Made by a program: the position numbers and the translations under genes. A DNA stretch of 64,000 nt from contig JAIEMN010000002.1 of assembly GCA_019752115.1 (NCBI GenBank), positions 62,001-126,000 on the forward strand. Reading direction: 5' to 3'. The notes beneath the pieces are model-generated. The model saw only the letters and a list, made by a program, of their open reading frames with translations. It was not told where the DNA came from and made no database searches. Every line of letters begins with the position of its first letter. Within the stretch, counting starts at the first letter, position 1. Positions 50,679 to 59,695 of the stretch are shown here, in pieces. Origin of the DNA: Gemmatimonadaceae bacterium (GTDB lineage: Bacteria; Gemmatimonadota; Gemmatimonadetes; Gemmatimonadales; Gemmatimonadaceae).

Positions 50679-52991
50679 ATGCGTGTCACGACGGTCGGCG
50701 TGGTTGGCGCCGGCGCCATGGGTAGCGGCATCGCTGCCCTTGCGGCCTCGGCTGGCTGCCGGGTCGTCCTGCTCGATATCCCCGGCGACGCTAATCCCAC
50801 GTCGCCCAATCGCAGCGCGCCGGCCCGGAACGGCCTGCAGAAGGCGCTCAAGAGCAAGCCCGCGTCGTTCATGGAAGCGGCCGCGGCGGCGCGTGTGCGC
50901 ACCGGCAACACCGACGACCACCTCTCCCTCCTCGCCGACTGCGACTGGATCTGCGAGGCGATCATCGAGCAGCCCGAACCCAAGCAGCAGCTGTTCGCGC
51001 GCATCGAGGGGCTCATGAAGCCCACCGCCATCGTGTCGTCGAACACCTCGGGCATTCCGATGGCGCTGCTGCTCAAGGATCGTGGCGAGAAGTTCCGCCG
51101 GCGGTTCCTGGGCACGCACTTCTTCAATCCGCCGCGGTACATGCACCTGCTCGAGATCATCCCGACCCCGGAGACGGATCCGGCGGTGATCGGGGCGATC
51201 CGCGAGTTCGCCGAGCGCACGCTGGGCAAGGGCATCGTGATCGCGAAGGACGTCCCCGGTTTCATCGCCAACCGGCTGGGCGTGTACGGCATGGTGGCGA
51301 CCATGCGGCGCATGGAGCAGCACGGGCTCACGATCGACGAAGTGGACGGCCTGACCGGAGCGCTGATCGGTCGCGCCCGCACGGCAACGTTCCGCACCGG
51401 CGATCTCTCCGGCCTCGATGTGCTCGCGCATGTCACCAAGGGGATCGGCGCCGCGACCGGCGAAGACTTTGCGCTGCCGACGTGGGTGCACGAGTCGCTT
51501 GTGGCGCAGGGGAAGCTGGGCGACAAGACGGGCGGCGGCTTTTACAGCAAGACCAAGACGGGCACGCTGACCTTCGATTGGAAGACGAAGACGTATGTGC
51601 CGCAGCAGCGGCTCGAAGGCGGCGATATCGGTGCGGCCATCCGCACCCCCATCGCGCAGCGCCTGCCGGCCGCGCGCGCGGTGCCGGGCGCACAGGGCGC
51701 GTTCCTGCGTGATCACCTCACCGACGCCGCCCACTACACGCTCACGCTCGCCAGCGAGCTCGCCTACGACATCGTGGCGATCGACCGCGCGATGGAGTGG
51801 GGCTATGGCTGGGAGGCGGGACCGTTTCAGATCATGGATGCCCTTGGCCTCGATTGGCTCCGCGAACAGTTCCGCCTGCAGGGCAAGCCCATCCCGGCGC
51901 TGCTGGATCAGGCCCGCGGCAGCTTCTACAAGGACGGCGAGTATCTCACGTTCGAAGGTACCTACGAGCCCATCCCCGGCATCCCGGGGCGCATCTCCCT
52001 CGTGGGGCTCGCGCAGGCGGGCCGTGTGCTCGAAGACAACGGCCTGTCGCGCCTGATCGATCTGGGCGATGGCGTGGCCTGCTTCGAGTTCCGCTCCAAG
52101 ATGAACAGCCTCGGGAGCGGCGTCTTGGAAGGGCTGGGCAAGGCGATCACCAAGGTGCAGAAACTGGGCTTCAATGGCCTCGTGATCGGCAACGAAGACC
52201 CGCGCGCGTTCAGCGTGGGCGCCGATCTCTCGCTCGTGTCGTTCGCCATTGCCGCCGGCGCATGGGATGACATCGCCGAGAGCATCAAGGCGTTCCAGGA
52301 CAGTGTGATGTCGATTCGCCGCGCGCCCTTCCCCGTGGTCGTGGCTCCGGCCGGCATGACGTTGGGCGGCGGCTGCGAGTTCACGTTGCACGCCGATGCC
52401 GTGCAGGCGCACGCCGAGAGCTACATCGGCCTCGTGGAAGCCGGTGTTGGCCTGTTGCCGGGTGGTGGCGGCACCAAGGAACTGCTGGTGCGCTTCACCG
52501 GCGAACTGCAGCACTACGAAGAGGTCGACTACTTCGCGGCGGTCAAGCGCGCCTTCAAGCTCATCGCGTTTGCGACCACGAGCACGTCGGCATTCGAAGC
52601 ACGGGTCAATGGCTTCCTGCGCGATCGCGATCGCATCAGCATGAACCGTGATCACCACCTGAGCGACGCCAAGCAGCGGGTGCTCGATCTCGCGCCCGGC
52701 TACCTGCCGCCGGTGGAGAAGACGGTGCGGGCCCTCGGTCGCGAAGGGCTCGGCAACCTGGAATACGCGTTGTGGGCGGCGAAGGAGGCCGGTCAGGCGA
52801 GTGCCCACGATTGTCGGGTGGGACGCGCCGTGGCGTATGTGCTCTGCGGTGGCGACGGCACGCCCCGCGATGTGACCGAGCAGGATCTGCTCGACCTCGA
52901 GCGCGAACAGTTCCTCAGTCTCCTCGGCACCAAGGAGACGCAGGAACGGATCGCCTACACCCTCAAGACCGGCAAGCCGCTGCGCAACTGA
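50679..52991 (+). CDS. 3-hydroxyacyl-CoA dehydrogenase/enoyl-CoA hydratase fusion
   Basis: This 770-aa protein has its dehydrogenase first. The NAD motif is VGAGAMGSGIAALAASAG (GAGAMG at 10-15), then SSNTSG and GTHFFNPPR, and two 3HCDH C-terminal domains. The enoyl-CoA hydratase domain comes last (about 490-700), with NEDPRAFSVGADL and MTLGGGCEFTLHADA. This order is that of FadN-type proteins rather than FadB, which has the hydratase first. With the thiolase 19 bp downstream it completes steps 2-4 of beta-oxidation. GGAGAG precedes the start. Confidence 0.92.
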   Translation: MRVTTVGVVGAGAMGSGIAALAASAGCRVVLLDIPGDANPTSPNRSAPARNGLQKALKSKPASFMEAAAAARVRTGNTDDHLSLLADCDWICEAIIEQPEPKQQLFARIEGLMKPTAIVSSNTSGIPMALLLKDRGEKFRRRFLGTHFFNPPRYMHLLEIIPTPETDPAVIGAIREFAERTLGKGIVIAKDVPGFIANRLGVYGMVATMRRMEQHGLTIDEVDGLTGALIGRARTATFRTGDLSGLDVLAHVTKGIGAATGEDFALPTWVHESLVAQGKLGDKTGGGFYSKTKTGTLTFDWKTKTYVPQQRLEGGDIGAAIRTPIAQRLPAARAVPGAQGAFLRDHLTDAAHYTLTLASELAYDIVAIDRAMEWGYGWEAGPFQIMDALGLDWLREQFRLQGKPIPALLDQARGSFYKDGEYLTFEGTYEPIPGIPGRISLVGLAQAGRVLEDNGLSRLIDLGDGVACFEFRSKMNSLGSGVLEGLGKAITKVQKLGFNGLVIGNEDPRAFSVGADLSLVSFAIAAGAWDDIAESIKAFQDSVMSIRRAPFPVVVAPAGMTLGGGCEFTLHADAVQAHAESYIGLVEAGVGLLPGGGGTKELLVRFTGELQHYEEVDYFAAVKRAFKLIAFATTSTSAFEARVNGFLRDRDRISMNRDHHLSDAKQRVLDLAPGYLPPVEKTVRALGREGLGNLEYALWAAKEAGQASAHDCRVGRAVAYVLCGGDGTPRDVTEQDLLDLEREQFLSLLGTKETQERIAYTLKTGKPLRN

Positions 52992-53010
52992 GCGCGCGAG
53001 GAGAGAGCAG

Positions 53011-54177
53011 ATGACTGAAGTCGTACTCGTCAGCGCCGCGCGTAGCGCCGTCGCCCGAGGCAAGGCGGATGGGGCGCTGGCCGGTGTGCATCCCGTGGAC
53101 CTGTCGTCCGCGGTCATGAAGGCCGCCATCGATCGCGCCGGTGTGGATCCGGCACTCATCGAGGATGTGCAGTGGGGCTGCGCGATGCCGGAGGCCTCGC
53201 AGGGGCTCAATCACGCCCGCCTCGCGTGGCTGCGCGGCGGACTCCCCGTCGAAACGTCGGCGGCCACGATCAATCGCTTCTGCTCGTCGGGGCTGCAGGC
53301 GGTCAACTACGCGGCGCAGGCGATTATCGCGGGTCAGGGCGACGCGGTGCTCGCCGGCGGCATCGAGATGATGTCGCAGGTTCCGATGAGCGGTTACAAC
53401 ACGCGCCTCTCTCCCGAGATCACCGAGAGCTACATCGGCATGGGGTTCACCGCCGAGCGCGTCGCGAAGCGGTGGGAGATCACGCGTGAGCAGCAGGATG
53501 CGTTTGCGCTTGGCAGCCAGCAGCGCGCCTCGGCGGCCGTGGCGGCGGGTGTGTTTGCGCCGGAGATCGTGCCCATCGCCACCAAGCGCTACGCGTGGAA
53601 GGGCGCCGAGAAGACGGTGACGGAGGTGCTGTATGCCACCGACGAGTGCCCGCGCGCGGACACCACCGCCGAAGGCCTCGCCAAGCTCCGCCCCGCCTTC
53701 GTGCCCACGGGCTCTGTGACGGCCGGCAACGCGAGCCCCTACTCCGACGGCGCGGCGGCGGTGCTGCTCATGAGCGCCACCAAGGCCAAGGAGCTCGGCA
53801 TCGCGCCCCTCGCACGTTTCGTAAGCTTCGCCGTGGGCGGTGTGGATCCCGACATCATGGGCGTCGGGCCGATCAAGGCGGTGCCCAAGGCGCTCAAGCG
53901 TGCCGGCCTCACACTCAAGGACCTCAAGCTCATCGAGTTCAACGAAGCCTTCGCCGCGCAGGCGCTGGCCGTGATCAAGGAACTCGACCTGCCCACCGAC
54001 ATCATCAACGTGAACGGCGGCGCCATCGCCCTCGGTCACCCGCTCGGCGCGACCGGCGCCAAGCTCACGACGCAGCTCGTGCACGAACTCAAGCGTCGCG
54101 GCGGCGGGTACGGGATGGTGACGATGTGTATTGGGGGAGGGATGGGAGCGGCGGGGGTGTTTGAGGTGTACGGCTAA
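53011..54177 (+). CDS. Acetyl-CoA acyltransferase (thiolase)
   Basis: This 388-aa protein has all thiolase residues: the acyl-accepting Cys91 (NRFCSSGLQ), His343 (GHPLGATGA) and Cys373 (MCIGGGMG). The length is typical. It cleaves 3-ketoacyl-CoA into acetyl-CoA and a shortened acyl-CoA. It follows the hydratase/dehydrogenase gene in the same transcript; a GAGGAGAGAG ribosome-binding site stands before the ATG. Transcription is probably ended by the long family B hairpin that starts 10 bp after the stop. Confidence 0.93.
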   Translation: MTEVVLVSAARSAVARGKADGALAGVHPVDLSSAVMKAAIDRAGVDPALIEDVQWGCAMPEASQGLNHARLAWLRGGLPVETSAATINRFCSSGLQAVNYAAQAIIAGQGDAVLAGGIEMMSQVPMSGYNTRLSPEITESYIGMGFTAERVAKRWEITREQQDAFALGSQQRASAAVAAGVFAPEIVPIATKRYAWKGAEKTVTEVLYATDECPRADTTAEGLAKLRPAFVPTGSVTAGNASPYSDGAAAVLLMSATKAKELGIAPLARFVSFAVGGVDPDIMGVGPIKAVPKALKRAGLTLKDLKLIEFNEAFAAQALAVIKELDLPTDIINVNGGAIALGHPLGATGAKLTTQLVHELKRRGGGYGMVTMCIGGGMGAAGVFEVYG

Positions 54178-54187
54178 CGGCTCAACC

Positions 54188-54317
54188 GCTGAAGGGCGGA
54201 AAGACGTACGGCGGGAAGACGAACCGCGGGAAGACGAACAGCGAGAGGTGCTGTCGCTTCCCGCGGGTCGTCTTCCCGCCGCTTGTCTTCCCGCCGTACG
54301 TCTTTCCGCCCTTCAGC
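54188..54317. repeat. Family B repeat forming a long inverted repeat (B2)
   Basis: Three 15-bp units near GCGGGAAGACGNAC stand on the left, and their inverted counterparts on the right. The outer 33 bp are perfectly complementary (54188-54220 with 54285-54317). It fills the gap between the convergent thiolase and phosphotransferase genes and overlaps the stop of the latter. It probably acts as a terminator for both. Confidence 0.88.
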
Positions 54318-55407
54318 CCTCAACCCCCGAACGCGCCGCCCCTCCCAGCGCTTCCACCACCTCTCCCAATCGCCCAAACCGCGCGTCCGTCGTCAACCCG
54401 CGCACGAATCGCGCGTAGATCTGCTGCGCGATGACGGCCACCTTGAAGCGCCCGAAGGCCACATAGAAGCGCACGTCCGGCACGGCGATGCCGCGCGCGT
54501 CGGCGTAGGCGGCCACGAACTGTGCGCGGGTGTAGGCGCCGGGCATGGCGGTCACGCCGAGTCCGAGCGCGCGGAAGATCGGAGCATCACCGGCTTCGAC
54601 CCAGTAGGCGAGCGTGGTCCCGAGATCCATGAGCGGGTCGCCGATCGTGGCCATCTCCCAGTCGAGGATGGCGCGCACGCGCGACGCGTCGGGCTCGAGG
54701 ACGAGATTGTCCAGCTTGAAGTCGTTGTGCACGAGCGACACGCCGCTGTCCGGTGGTCGATGCGCCGAGAGCCACGCCGCGACGTCGTCCATGGCGGGCA
54801 CGTCCTCCGTGCGCGACGTGTGCCAGCGCTTGATCCATCCCTCGACCTGGCGCTGCACATAGCCTTCGGGGCGCCCGAGTGACGCGAGCGACGTCCCGGC
54901 GATGGGGACCGCATGCAACTGCGCGAGGGTTTCGGCACAGGTGCGCGACAACGCGCCGAGCTGCGTGGCGACCGTGGGCGATTCGGCAAGGAGCGGCGGC
55001 AGGGCGCCACGCAGGATCAATCCCTCGACGTGCTCCATCATGTAGAACGGCGCACCGATGACCGCCGCATCCGTGCACACCGCCACCGGCCGCGGGACCG
55101 GCACCCGGAGCGGATGCAGCGCGGCGAGGATACCATGCTCACGCGGCATGTCGTGCGCCACACCGCCGGGGGCACCGAACGGTGGACGCCGCAGCACGAA
55201 CGTCTTCTCGCCATGCTCGTGATGCACCGTCACGAGATAGGTGAGATTCGAAAAGCCGGCGGGGAATTGCCGAATCGTCAGCACCGCCCCGGCGGGCACT
55301 GTGTGGGGCGCCGCATGGGTGAGCCAGCCACGCAGCACATCGGCGTCGATCTCCTCACCCGCCCGGATGGCCACGGTGCCGTGGACGGGCGTGGGACGCG
55401 CACTCAT
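54313..55407 (-). CDS. Phosphotransferase (APH/ChoK-like) linked to acyl-CoA metabolism
   Basis: This 364-aa protein has the kinase motifs FVLRRPP (ATP lysine replaced by Arg), SLVHNDFKLDNLVLE (catalytic HNDxxxxN, Asp in HND) and ILDWEMATIGDP (metal Asp in DWE). This is the APH family branch found with acyl-CoA dehydrogenases, related to the ACAD10/11 kinase domain, which phosphorylates 4-hydroxyacyl-CoA. It overlaps the acyl-CoA dehydrogenase gene by ATGA, which supports that role. The exact substrate is inferred. Confidence 0.85.
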   Translation of the reverse strand: MSARPTPVHGTVAIRAGEEIDADVLRGWLTHAAPHTVPAGAVLTIRQFPAGFSNLTYLVTVHHEHGEKTFVLRRPPFGAPGGVAHDMPREHGILAALHPLRVPVPRPVAVCTDAAVIGAPFYMMEHVEGLILRGALPPLLAESPTVATQLGALSRTCAETLAQLHAVPIAGTSLASLGRPEGYVQRQVEGWIKRWHTSRTEDVPAMDDVAAWLSAHRPPDSGVSLVHNDFKLDNLVLEPDASRVRAILDWEMATIGDPLMDLGTTLAYWVEAGDAPIFRALGLGVTAMPGAYTRAQFVAAYADARGIAVPDVRFYVAFGRFKVAVIAQQIYARFVRGLTTDARFGRLGEVVEALGGAARSGVEG

Positions 55408-56621
55408 GCGCGCCCGCCGAGGTACGGCTTGAGCGCGCGCCGTGCGATGACCGTCTTGTGCACTTCATCGGCGCCATCGTAGATGCGCGCGGCGCGCTCA
55501 TGGCGATACCACCACGCGAGGGGCGTATCGTCGGTCATCCCCAGCGCGCCGTGCACCTGGATGGCGCGATCGAGGACCTGCTGCAGCGTGTTCGCCACGA
55601 ACACCTTGATGTACGCCACTTCCTCGCGGGCGGCCTCCTGCCCCTCACGCGCCATGCGCGTGGCGGCATCGAGGACCATCAGCCGGGCCGCATGAATGGC
55701 GATGCGCGAGTCGGCGATCCACATCTGGACCTGCTGCTTGCTCGCCAGCAGGTCGCCCGGCGCGAGTTCGCGCGTGGCCGCGTAGCGGCACATCAGGTCA
55801 AAGGCACGTTCGCACACCCCGATCCAGCGCATGCAGTGGTGAATACGACCGGGTCCGAGTCGCTCCTGCGCCAGTGCAAACCCTTTTCCCGGCGCCCCCA
55901 GCGTATTGGCCACCGGGACGCGCACACCGTCGAAGCGCACCTCAGCGTGACTCGCCCACCCACCACCCGCCTCACCCATCACCGAGATGTTCCGCACCAG
56001 CGTGAAGCCCGGCGTGGACAGTGGCACGATGATCTGACTCGCTCGCGCATGCGGGGCGGTTGCATCGGGATCGGTCACCGCCATCACGATGGTGAAGGCG
56101 GCACCGTCGGCGCTGCTCGTGAACCATTTGTGGCCAATGATGACCCATTCGTCTCCATCGCGCACCGCGCGCGTGGACATCCAGACCGGATTGGAGCCGG
56201 CATGCTCCGGCTCGGTCATCGCAAAGCAGCTGCGGATCTCTCCCCGGGCGAGCGGCTCCAGAAACTGCGCCCGCTGCGCGTCGGTGCCGAACTGGAGCAG
56301 CAGCTCCATGTTGCCCACGTCGGGTGCCTGACAGTTGCACACGTAGTGGCCAAACGGCGTCCAGCCCAGTACTTCACTCAGGCGCGCATAGGCATCGAGT
56401 GGCAGCCCCACGCCGCCATACGCCTCGGGGAGAAACGGCGCCCACAACCCGAGCGCTCGGGCGCGCGCGCGGAGCTGCTCCAGACGCGGCGTGATGGCCG
56501 CCCATGAGCCGTGCAGCAACTCGGCTTCGTGTGGCACCAGCTCCTCGCGCACGAAGCGCCGCGCGGTCTCGAGCATCGCGCCGATCTCTTCCGTGCTGAT
56601 CGCGGCCGTGGCGTGACTCAC
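55404..56621 (-). CDS. Acyl-CoA dehydrogenase
   Basis: This 405-aa flavoprotein has the family core: CFAMTEPEHAGSNP, WFTSSADGAAF, and a C-terminal VHGALGMTDDTPLAWWYRHERAARIYDG. It introduces a double bond into acyl-CoA, passing electrons to ETF. The C-terminal pattern resembles ACAD11-type enzymes, agreeing with the downstream kinase-like gene. It starts at a GTG overlapping the SDR stop (GTGA) and ends in an ATGA overlap with the phosphotransferase gene. Confidence 0.92.
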   Translation of the reverse strand: MSHATAAISTEEIGAMLETARRFVREELVPHEAELLHGSWAAITPRLEQLRARARALGLWAPFLPEAYGGVGLPLDAYARLSEVLGWTPFGHYVCNCQAPDVGNMELLLQFGTDAQRAQFLEPLARGEIRSCFAMTEPEHAGSNPVWMSTRAVRDGDEWVIIGHKWFTSSADGAAFTIVMAVTDPDATAPHARASQIIVPLSTPGFTLVRNISVMGEAGGGWASHAEVRFDGVRVPVANTLGAPGKGFALAQERLGPGRIHHCMRWIGVCERAFDLMCRYAATRELAPGDLLASKQQVQMWIADSRIAIHAARLMVLDAATRMAREGQEAAREEVAYIKVFVANTLQQVLDRAIQVHGALGMTDDTPLAWWYRHERAARIYDGADEVHKTVIARRALKPYLGGRA

Positions 56622-57379
56622 GAGAGGTACCCGCCTTCGGCGAGATACACGCCGCCGGTGCAGTAGGCGGACGCATCGGAGGCGAGGAACAGCGCGAGGC
56701 CGGCGATATCCTCCGGTTCCCCCAGCCGCTGAATCGGCTGGCTACCGAGCATCTGATTGGCGATCTGGTCATCCTGCCACAGCGCCTGCGAAAATTTCGT
56801 GCGAATGAGCCCCGGGCAGATCACGTTGGCGCGAATCCCCTCGGCACCCCATTCCTGGGCCATGACCTTGGTGAGTGAAATCAGCGCCGCCTTGCTCACG
56901 CTGTAGAGCCCGAGCCCGGGCTCCGGCGACACCCCGCCGATGCTCGAGATGTTCACGATGGCGCCACCACCACGCGCCGCCATCACCGAGTGCGCCGTGC
57001 GACACAGCTCCAGCGGGCCCTTCACGTTCACCGCCATGATCTTGTCGAACGCTTCGTCGGTCGCCTGCTGCAGCGGCCCGAAGATGGGATTGGTCGCGGC
57101 GTTGTTCACGATGATGTCGATCCCATCGAAGTGCTCCACCGCGCGCGCCGCCAACTCGTGCGCATCGGCTGCCTTCCCCATGTTCGACACCACCCCCACC
57201 ACCTCGGCGCCCTTCCCCCGCAACTCATGGACGGCCGCGTCCACATGCTCCGCCTTGCGCGAGGAGACCACGAGGCGTGCGCCCGCCTCAGCAAGGGAAC
57301 TGGCGATCGCCAAACCGATCCCCCGCGTCGCACCGGTCACGATCGCCACGCGTCCATCCAACCGGAACTTCGAAAGCAT
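56618..57379 (-). CDS. Short-chain dehydrogenase/reductase
   Basis: This 253-aa protein from the ATG ending at 57379 has the Rossmann motif TGATRGIG, NNAATN, and the catalytic Ser (NISSIGG) with YSVSKAAL (Tyr-x3-Lys). GAGGGG at a good distance supports this ATG over a GTG six bases upstream. It probably oxidises or reduces a hydroxyacyl or similar intermediate, because it is translationally coupled to the acyl-CoA dehydrogenase gene. The cofactor preference is not clear. Confidence 0.9.
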   Translation of the reverse strand: MLSKFRLDGRVAIVTGATRGIGLAIASSLAEAGARLVVSSRKAEHVDAAVHELRGKGAEVVGVVSNMGKAADAHELAARAVEHFDGIDIIVNNAATNPIFGPLQQATDEAFDKIMAVNVKGPLELCRTAHSVMAARGGGAIVNISSIGGVSPEPGLGLYSVSKAALISLTKVMAQEWGAEGIRANVICPGLIRTKFSQALWQDDQIANQMLGSQPIQRLGEPEDIAGLALFLASDASAYCTGGVYLAEGGYLS

Positions 57380-57400
57380 CGTCACCCCTCGCCAAAGATC

Positions 57401-57437
57401 CGCAGTACGTCTTCCCGCAGTACGTCTTCCCGCAGTT
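57401..57437 (-). repeat. Family B repeat, short array (B3)
   Basis: Two identical 15-bp units CGCAGTACGTCTTCC (57401-57415, 57416-57430) and a partial third. It is the inverted orientation of the unit in dnaE2. It lies between the 5'-nucleotidase and SDR genes, about 20 bp upstream of the SDR start. Confidence 0.8.
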
Positions 57438-57446
57438 GGCCCGCCC

Positions 57447-59009
57447 CTACCGCCGATCCACCCGCGTCACCCGCCCCACCTCCGGCGCCACAATTCGCCC
57501 CCCCATCCCTTCCAGGTGGCGCAGCACGAGATCCACCGTGCGCGGTGCCGCCGCCGGATTCGCCGCGACCGCCGCGCACGCCGCTGCCGCTTCGGGAATG
57601 CTGTACCCGTCCCCGCCACGGCACGCTGGATACGTCACAAACGTCACCTGCAGCGTATCGGTCGGCGCGATCAGGCGCCCATCATCCCGACGCAGCTCCC
57701 CTACGATGCGCGAGCCACTCGGCCGGGTCCCATCGATGGTAAATCGGACGCCGCTCACTTGCGGGTAGGGGCCGTCACCCAGCCCGCCCTGGCGCACGCC
57801 CGTTTCGAGCACCGCGCGCAACCGCGCACCGCTCAGCGGGAAGGTGACCGCGCGCGTCTCGTCGGCGAAGAGAAAGATGCCTTCGATCATGTGGCGCGTG
57901 ATCGGGCCCGCGGCCATCACATCGTCAAACCGTAGCGCGCCCGAGTTGATGAGCGCCACATCCGCCTTGGTCCCGAGACGCATGCCATCCGCCACCAGAT
58001 CACCAAAGCGCGACTCGCCCTTGCGGGAGATTGAGTCGAGCGCATTGATCGCCTCCGGTGCCACACCGAGCACGCGATCGGGGCCGATGCGCTGGGTCAG
58101 TGTATCGCGCCACCGCGCCACCACCGCGCGCGTGGCGGCCTGCTGCGGGAGCCGACGGTCGATTGGAACCATCTCGTCGCGCGTCACCCACCCATTCGGA
58201 CCGCGGGTGAAGGTCACCAACACGGCCGTACGGGCATTCGACATCGCCTTGACCACGACGCGCCCGTTCACGACGACGCGCTTGCCGTCGTGCTCGTGCC
58301 CGCCGAGAATGGCCTGGATGCGCGGATCGGTCTCGAGGGTGCGCGCATCCTCGAAGATGTAGCGGTGCGTGAGCCCCACAACGAGGTCACTGCGCTGCGC
58401 GATCAGCGTATCCACCAGCTGCGTGGTCGCGCTGTCGGCGTTCCGACACTTCACGTAGCTCGGATAATCGCGCACGACGGTCGTGCCGTAGAGGCCGATC
58501 TTCACGCCGTTCACCCGGACCGTATCCCACCCGCGCACGCCAGAGAACGGCGCGCCCGTGGCGTCGGCGCAGTTGCCGGAGAGCCAGCGAAAGCGCGATT
58601 CACTCAGACGTGCGCCGAGGGCGGCCCGCGAGATGTCGAACTCGTGATTGCCCAACGTGGCGTAGTCCAGACGGGCCGCGTTAAGACCGTCGACCATCTG
58701 CGCGCCGAGGTACCACTTGCCGAGCACGCTGGGCGAGAGCACATCGCCGGCCAACAGCAACAGCACCCGGTCACCGGTGACTCGCTCGAGCGAATCCCGG
58801 AGCCCCGCCACGCGCGCCAGGCCGCCACTGCCATCACGAAGCGTATCGATGACGTAGACATCGTTCACGAGGAGCATCCGCACCGTGACCGGCGTCTTCG
58901 ACGACGACAGGCCGCCACGCGCGGGCGTCACGCCCCGGTGACACGCCAAGGCGGCGAGCGCCGCCCCACCGGCCATCGCGACACGCAGCAGCCGCATCCA
59001 TCGCGTCAT
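57447..59009 (-). CDS. 5'-nucleotidase/2',3'-cyclic phosphodiesterase-like lipoprotein
   Basis: This 520-aa protein from the ATG ending at 59009 has lipobox LAALAC (near residue 23). The metallophosphatase domain carries LLVNDVYVID (its first motif is atypical, with NDVY in place of the usual NDxH), LLLAGDVLSPS, LGNHEFD and GGHEHDGK. The C-terminal 5'-nucleotidase domain has LINSGALRFD and YPACRGGDGYSI. It releases phosphate from nucleotides in the periplasm. It is 2 bp from the dienelactone hydrolase stop, so the two are in one operon. Confidence 0.87.
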   Translation of the reverse strand: MTRWMRLLRVAMAGGAALAALACHRGVTPARGGLSSSKTPVTVRMLLVNDVYVIDTLRDGSGGLARVAGLRDSLERVTGDRVLLLLAGDVLSPSVLGKWYLGAQMVDGLNAARLDYATLGNHEFDISRAALGARLSESRFRWLSGNCADATGAPFSGVRGWDTVRVNGVKIGLYGTTVVRDYPSYVKCRNADSATTQLVDTLIAQRSDLVVGLTHRYIFEDARTLETDPRIQAILGGHEHDGKRVVVNGRVVVKAMSNARTAVLVTFTRGPNGWVTRDEMVPIDRRLPQQAATRAVVARWRDTLTQRIGPDRVLGVAPEAINALDSISRKGESRFGDLVADGMRLGTKADVALINSGALRFDDVMAAGPITRHMIEGIFLFADETRAVTFPLSGARLRAVLETGVRQGGLGDGPYPQVSGVRFTIDGTRPSGSRIVGELRRDDGRLIAPTDTLQVTFVTYPACRGGDGYSIPEAAAACAAVAANPAAAPRTVDLVLRHLEGMGGRIVAPEVGRVTRVDRR

Positions 59010-59011
59010 GG

Positions 59012-59695
59012 TCACCCGAGCGTCCGCTGGAGAAAGTCGAGCGTGCGGGTCCACGCCGTCTGCGCCGCTGCGGCGTCGTACACCACGGCGCGCGCGTCAT
59101 TGAAGAACGCGTGCCCCGCGTCGTAGAAGTACCCTTCGACGGGCACGCCGCGCGCCGTGATGTCGGCGAGCAACCCTTCGGCGCGCTCGACCGGAATGCT
59201 CTTGTCGGTGCGTCCGAAGTGGGCGAGCACCGGCGCCCGCAGCGCCGTCAGATCGACCGGCACGCGCGGATTGAACACGCCGTAGAAGTCCACCACCGCG
59301 TCGATCACATCGGGATGCGCCGTGGCCGCAAAGAGCGCGAGCTGACCACCGAGGCAGAACCCCAGCGCCCCGACGCGCCGGGGCGCAACGGCGGGGTGCG
59401 CGCGCAGATACTCGGCGCCCCCGCGCAACGCCTGCGCAGTGAACGGCATGTCGAGCGCCATCATCAAGCGCTGGGCCTCGTCGGGCGAGCCAGCCGACTC
59501 CCCCCGATACAGATCCGGCGCGAGAACCACATAGCCCGCCTCGGCGAAGCGATCGGCCACGTCCTTGATGTGATCGACGAGCCCCCACCACTCCTGCAGC
59601 ACCAACAGGCCGGGCCCGTGCCCCGACGGCGGCAGCGACAGATAGCCGGTCGCGGTGCCGCCATTCGCCGCGAATGACACGAGGGTCCCGCGCAT
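59012..59695 (-). CDS. Dienelactone hydrolase family protein
   Basis: This 227-aa protein has the DLH nucleophile in GFCLGGQLAL (Cys114, as in true dienelactone hydrolase), Glu35 (LQEWWGL), Asp in GRTDKSIP and His in GHAFFN. It is cytosolic. These enzymes hydrolyse dienelactone or related esters; the true substrate is unknown. The start overlaps the ispH stop (TGATG). A longer upstream frame is a shadow of ispH. Confidence 0.9.
   Translation of the reverse strand: MRGTLVSFAANGGTATGYLSLPPSGHGPGLLVLQEWWGLVDHIKDVADRFAEAGYVVLAPDLYRGESAGSPDEAQRLMMALDMPFTAQALRGGAEYLRAHPAVAPRRVGALGFCLGGQLALFAATAHPDVIDAVVDFYGVFNPRVPVDLTALRAPVLAHFGRTDKSIPVERAEGLLADITARGVPVEGYFYDAGHAFFNDARAVVYDAAAAQTAWTRTLDFLQRTLG

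Noticed and set aside
50676-53210. 844-codon minus-strand open frame
   Set aside because: It lies opposite the hydroxyacyl-CoA dehydrogenase/hydratase gene, whose domains are clear, and has the basic, His/Arg-rich composition of a shadow frame.
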